Origin: CAYQDF01 sp964416175
GTDB lineage: Bacteria; Chloroflexota; Anaerolineae; Anaerolineales; UBA4823
NCBI GenBank assembly: GCA_964416175.1
Contig: CAYQDF010000131.1
Location: 1 to 8,451, forward strand
DNA length: 8,451 nucleotides
Reading direction: 5' to 3'
The notes beneath the pieces were generated by a model that saw only the letters and a list, made by a program, of their open reading frames with translations, did not search any database and was not told the DNA's origin. The translations under genes were made by a program, and so were the position numbers. Below, piece after piece: positions 7,235-8,451 of the stretch (the stretch's first letter is position 1; every line of letters begins with the position of its first letter).

Positions 7235-7573
7235 TCACCAGTCGCCGGTTTCGATGAGGCTCGCCCGGTGCGCCAGGCGGTCGCGGAGCACCCCGCGCAG
7301 CAGGTCAAGCGCCTCCACCATACGCTGATCGGTGAGGCTGTATTCCACGCTCGGACCCTGGCGCTCCGCCCTGACCAGGCCGCGCTCCCGAAGGATCTTC
7401 AAATGGCGGGAAGCCGCCGGCTGGCTGATCCCGATCTGCGCCGCCAGGGTGCTGACCGTGAGCGGGCCTTCCGCCAGGGCGTAGATGATCAAGATCCGGT
7501 TGGTATCAGCCAGGGCTGAACAGATGTCGGCGTGGAGCTGGTTGATTTCCTGGGCCAAAGATTGATCGCTCAT
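7235..7573 (-). CDS. ArsR/SmtB-family winged-helix regulator
   Basis: The 112-residue protein has the ArsR fold: an N-terminal helix, ALADTNRILIIYAL (20-33), then the helix-turn-helix STLAAQIGISQPAASRHLKIL (41-61) and the wing RAERQGPSVEYSLT (68-81), with a C-terminal helix to the end. Such proteins are dimeric repressors that leave DNA when a ligand binds. The only cysteine is C18. The CxC metal site of classic ArsR is missing, and so is the cysteine pair used by the sulfide sensors SqrR and BigR, so the signal cannot be assigned from known motifs. It is the first gene of the minus-strand cluster, so it likely controls the operon and itself, possibly through the dyad at 7592-7626. AGGGAG lies five bases before the ATG. 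The 55-base gap to the cytochrome gene fits cotranscription. Confidence 0.92.
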   Translation of the reverse strand: MSDQSLAQEINQLHADICSALADTNRILIIYALAEGPLTVSTLAAQIGISQPAASRHLKILRERGLVRAERQGPSVEYSLTDQRMVEALDLLRGVLRDRLAHRASLIETGDW

Positions 7574-7591
7574 CCTGTCTCCCTGATGCTT

Positions 7592-7626
7592 ATATGCAAA
7601 TCCGAATAAGGGGATATGTGCAATAT
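7592..7626. promoter_or_regulatory. Imperfect dyad, candidate ArsR operator
   Basis: ATATGCAAATCC (7592-7603) is mirrored by GGATATGTGCAATAT (7612-7626), whose complement ATATTGCACATATCC matches it apart from three extra bases. The dyad centre lies about 35 bases before the arsR ATG, where a self-regulating ArsR protein would block transcription. The gap in the match and the lack of a known consensus make this tentative. Confidence 0.4.
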
Positions 7627-7630
7627 ATTA
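7625..7630 (-). promoter_or_regulatory. Candidate -10 element of the arsR operon
   Basis: TAATAT on the minus strand (overlapping TATATT at 7622-7627) sits in the most AT-rich part of the region. A start about seven bases further on, near 7618, would leave a 45-base leader. The hexamer 17 bases upstream is a poor -35, which would fit an activator-dependent promoter. The centre of the CRP-type palindrome would then be close to -61.5. Inference from pattern only. Confidence 0.3.
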
Positions 7631-7660
7631 GAATCCTGCCGGTTTCGGTAGTTATGAATG

Positions 7661-7687
7661 TCACAAAGTCTTGTGATAATCATCACA
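7661..7687. promoter_or_regulatory. CRP/FNR-family type binding site with overlapping second dyad
   Basis: TGTGA-N6-TCACA (7672-7687) matches the CRP consensus perfectly, with six-base arms TGTGAT/ATCACA. It shares its left half with a second perfect dyad, TCACAA-N4-TTGTGA (7661-7676). Three half-sites thus start at 7661, 7672 and 7683, exactly 11 bases apart in alternating orientation. The site lies about 100 bases before arsR and upstream of the candidate promoter of the small plus-strand gene, so it could serve either. The dyads are certain; the binding protein is inferred from the CRP/FNR family consensus, and no such gene is in the window. Confidence 0.6.
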
Positions 7688-7716
7688 TGCAGGGGATTTT
7701 TCGTCCTTTTCAGCCA

Positions 7717-7745
7717 TTGCCAAAACGAAAAAAGTAGAGTAAAGT
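7717..7745 (+). promoter_or_regulatory. Candidate sigma-70-type promoter for the small plus-strand gene
   Basis: TTGCCA (7717-7722, five of six consensus bases) and TAAAGT (7740-7745, four of six) are separated by exactly 17 bases. Transcription would begin near 7752, leaving a leader of about 120 bases that contains only short potential hairpins (for example GAAC/GTTC near 7791-7803). The CRP-type palindrome would be centred near -72.5. Confidence 0.4.
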
Positions 7746-7871
7746 ACACTCGACCGATGCACCACGGCTCTTGAAGCTGCCCTTCAGCCGGAACTGATCG
7801 TTCGAGGCGCAGCTCGGGGGAGTCTGGTTTCGCTGAATCGGCAGGCAATACCATATCCAAAGGAGGCTGAA

Positions 7872-8066
7872 ATGGCATTTACGTTCAAGAATTCGCGTGG
7901 AGTGACCTATTACCTGCACAGCCAGACCCGAACGACGAGCACTGGGAAGAAGCAGACTCTTTATTTCTTCGCCAAGGACCTCAGGTCTGGTTCCCTGGAG
8001 GCGGTTCCAATGGGGTATGTAGTGATGGAAAATAAGAATGGTTTGCCGGTTTTGAAGAAGAAATAG
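7872..8066 (+). CDS. Small basic protein of unknown function
   Basis: The 64-residue reading frame has a near-perfect Shine-Dalgarno (AGGAGG at 7861-7866, five bases before the ATG) and a candidate promoter upstream, so it is very probably expressed. The sequence begins MAFTFKNSRGVTYYLHSQ and ends NGLPVLKKK. It is rich in aromatic and basic residues, has alternating hydrophobic and polar stretches suggesting beta strands (GVTYYLH, TLYFFAKD, MGYVVMEN), and has no cysteine, signal peptide or membrane helix. It resembles small conserved hypothetical proteins I associate with Chloroflexota and other environmental bacteria, but I cannot name a family. It is transcribed away from the sulfur operon and shares its control region, which need not mean a shared function. 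Confidence 0.8.
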   Translation: MAFTFKNSRGVTYYLHSQTRTTSTGKKQTLYFFAKDLRSGSLEAVPMGYVVMENKNGLPVLKKK

Positions 8067-8153
8067 AAGGAGTATCGCCGCGCACCGATTTTCCTGAGAC
8101 CCCCTCCATAAACAGGACCCTCAGATTAGAAGCTATCTCAAGAATCATGGGAG

Positions 8154-8194
8154 AGTGGTGTTTTCCACCGGCGGAGCCGCTGCAAAACACCACT
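8154..8194. repeat. Strong inverted repeat / hairpin
   Basis: AGTGGTGTTTT (8154-8164) and AAAACACCACT (8184-8194) are perfect 11-base arms. The 19-base interior can extend the stem: C8166-G8182 and A8167-T8181 pair, then CGGC (8169-8172) pairs with GCCG (8176-8179) around a GGA loop. The result is about 17 base pairs with two single mismatches. It lies 87 bases after the small gene. No T-run follows on either strand, so it is not a textbook Rho-independent terminator; it may stabilise a 3' end, act as a terminator of another kind, or be part of a repeat element. Confidence 0.7.
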
Positions 8195-8451
8195 AAAACC
8201 CATTATTAAGCTGACCATTCAATAATTGCCGGCTTCAAGTGGGCTGACGCCTGGCCCAGGCGCCTGCCTGCCCATTGCAGACTGTCAAATCGCCTCAGAG
8301 ACCAGCTGCCGCCCGGCAGGGATGCGGCTGCCGGGTGTCCCACGCATTGTGTGCAACTGACGCCGGGCAGGCTGCCTCCCGCCTGGAGTGTTTCCCATTA
8401 TCGCCGGCCAGCCCATCTTGAAGTGGATGCCCGCCGCCAACATCCCGGCGC
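8195..8451. other. No recognisable gene; GC-rich stretch with short palindromes
   Basis: No convincing coding region is seen here on either strand; open stretches lack starts with ribosome sites or look like low-information GC-rich frames. The segment contains ATTATT/AATAAT (8202-8207 and 8221-8226), a 15-base palindrome CGCCTGG-C-CCAGGCG (8248-8262), CTGCCG-CC-CGGCAG (8306-8319), GGCAG-G-CTGCC (8366-8376), and a near-repeat CTGACGCCTGGC (8244-8255) / CTGACGCCGGGC (8357-8368). A structured non-coding or repeated element is possible. The end of a gene lying mostly outside the window cannot be excluded. Confidence 0.4.

Noticed and set aside
7570..7878. Minus-strand open frame covering the arsR upstream region
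   Set aside because: It overlaps the control signals and the start of the small plus-strand gene, lacks a ribosome site, and its sequence shows no protein-like pattern.
8195..8451. CRISPR array or tRNA gene in the right-end palindrome region
   Set aside because: The repeats are not evenly spaced or of constant length, and no cloverleaf with the usual conserved bases can be drawn.

Overview
The window holds a minus-strand gene cluster whose content points to anaerobic or microaerobic sulfur-compound respiration, plus an incomplete protein kinase gene at the left edge and a small plus-strand gene at the right. The DNA looks fairly GC-rich and most genes have clear Shine-Dalgarno sequences. The gene style suggests an environmental bacterium with membrane-bound, Tat-exported molybdoenzymes. 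A Chloroflexota (Anaerolineae-like) origin would fit the small plus-strand protein and the kinase type, but this is only an impression; nothing in the window fixes the taxonomy.

Layout, in order of transcription from right to left: an ArsR-family repressor (7573-7235); a membrane-anchored trihaem cytochrome c (7179-6247); two half-size YeeE/YedE-type sulfur transporters (6189-5656 and 5579-5031); a Tat-exported molybdopterin oxidoreductase of the PsrA/PhsA type (5011-2819); a four-cluster ferredoxin subunit with a C-terminal membrane anchor (2750-1968); and a four-helix dihaem cytochrome b (1891-1037). Gaps are 19 to 76 bases, all genes point the same way and no convincing terminator lies between them, so they probably form one operon. 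After a 96-base gap comes a Ser/Thr-type protein kinase gene (940 to beyond base 1), which may have its own promoter.

Proposed working model (inference): the molybdoenzyme, ferredoxin and cytochrome b form a PhsABC-like complex that links the quinone pool to an inorganic sulfur compound (thiosulfate, polysulfide or similar) on the outer face of the membrane. The two YeeE/YedE halves move a sulfur species such as thiosulfate across the membrane. The trihaem cytochrome offers an additional electron route at the outer face, and the ArsR protein senses the inducing condition.

The 298-base space between the arsR gene and the divergent small gene (7574-7871) carries the control signals: a perfect CRP-type palindrome overlapping a second dyad so that three half-sites sit exactly 11 bases apart (7661-7687), an imperfect dyad close to the arsR start (7592-7626), and a plausible promoter for the plus-strand gene (7717-7745). 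To the right of the 64-residue plus-strand protein (7872-8066) I see no gene to the window end, only a strong 11-bp-arm hairpin (8154-8194) and a GC-rich stretch with several short palindromes.
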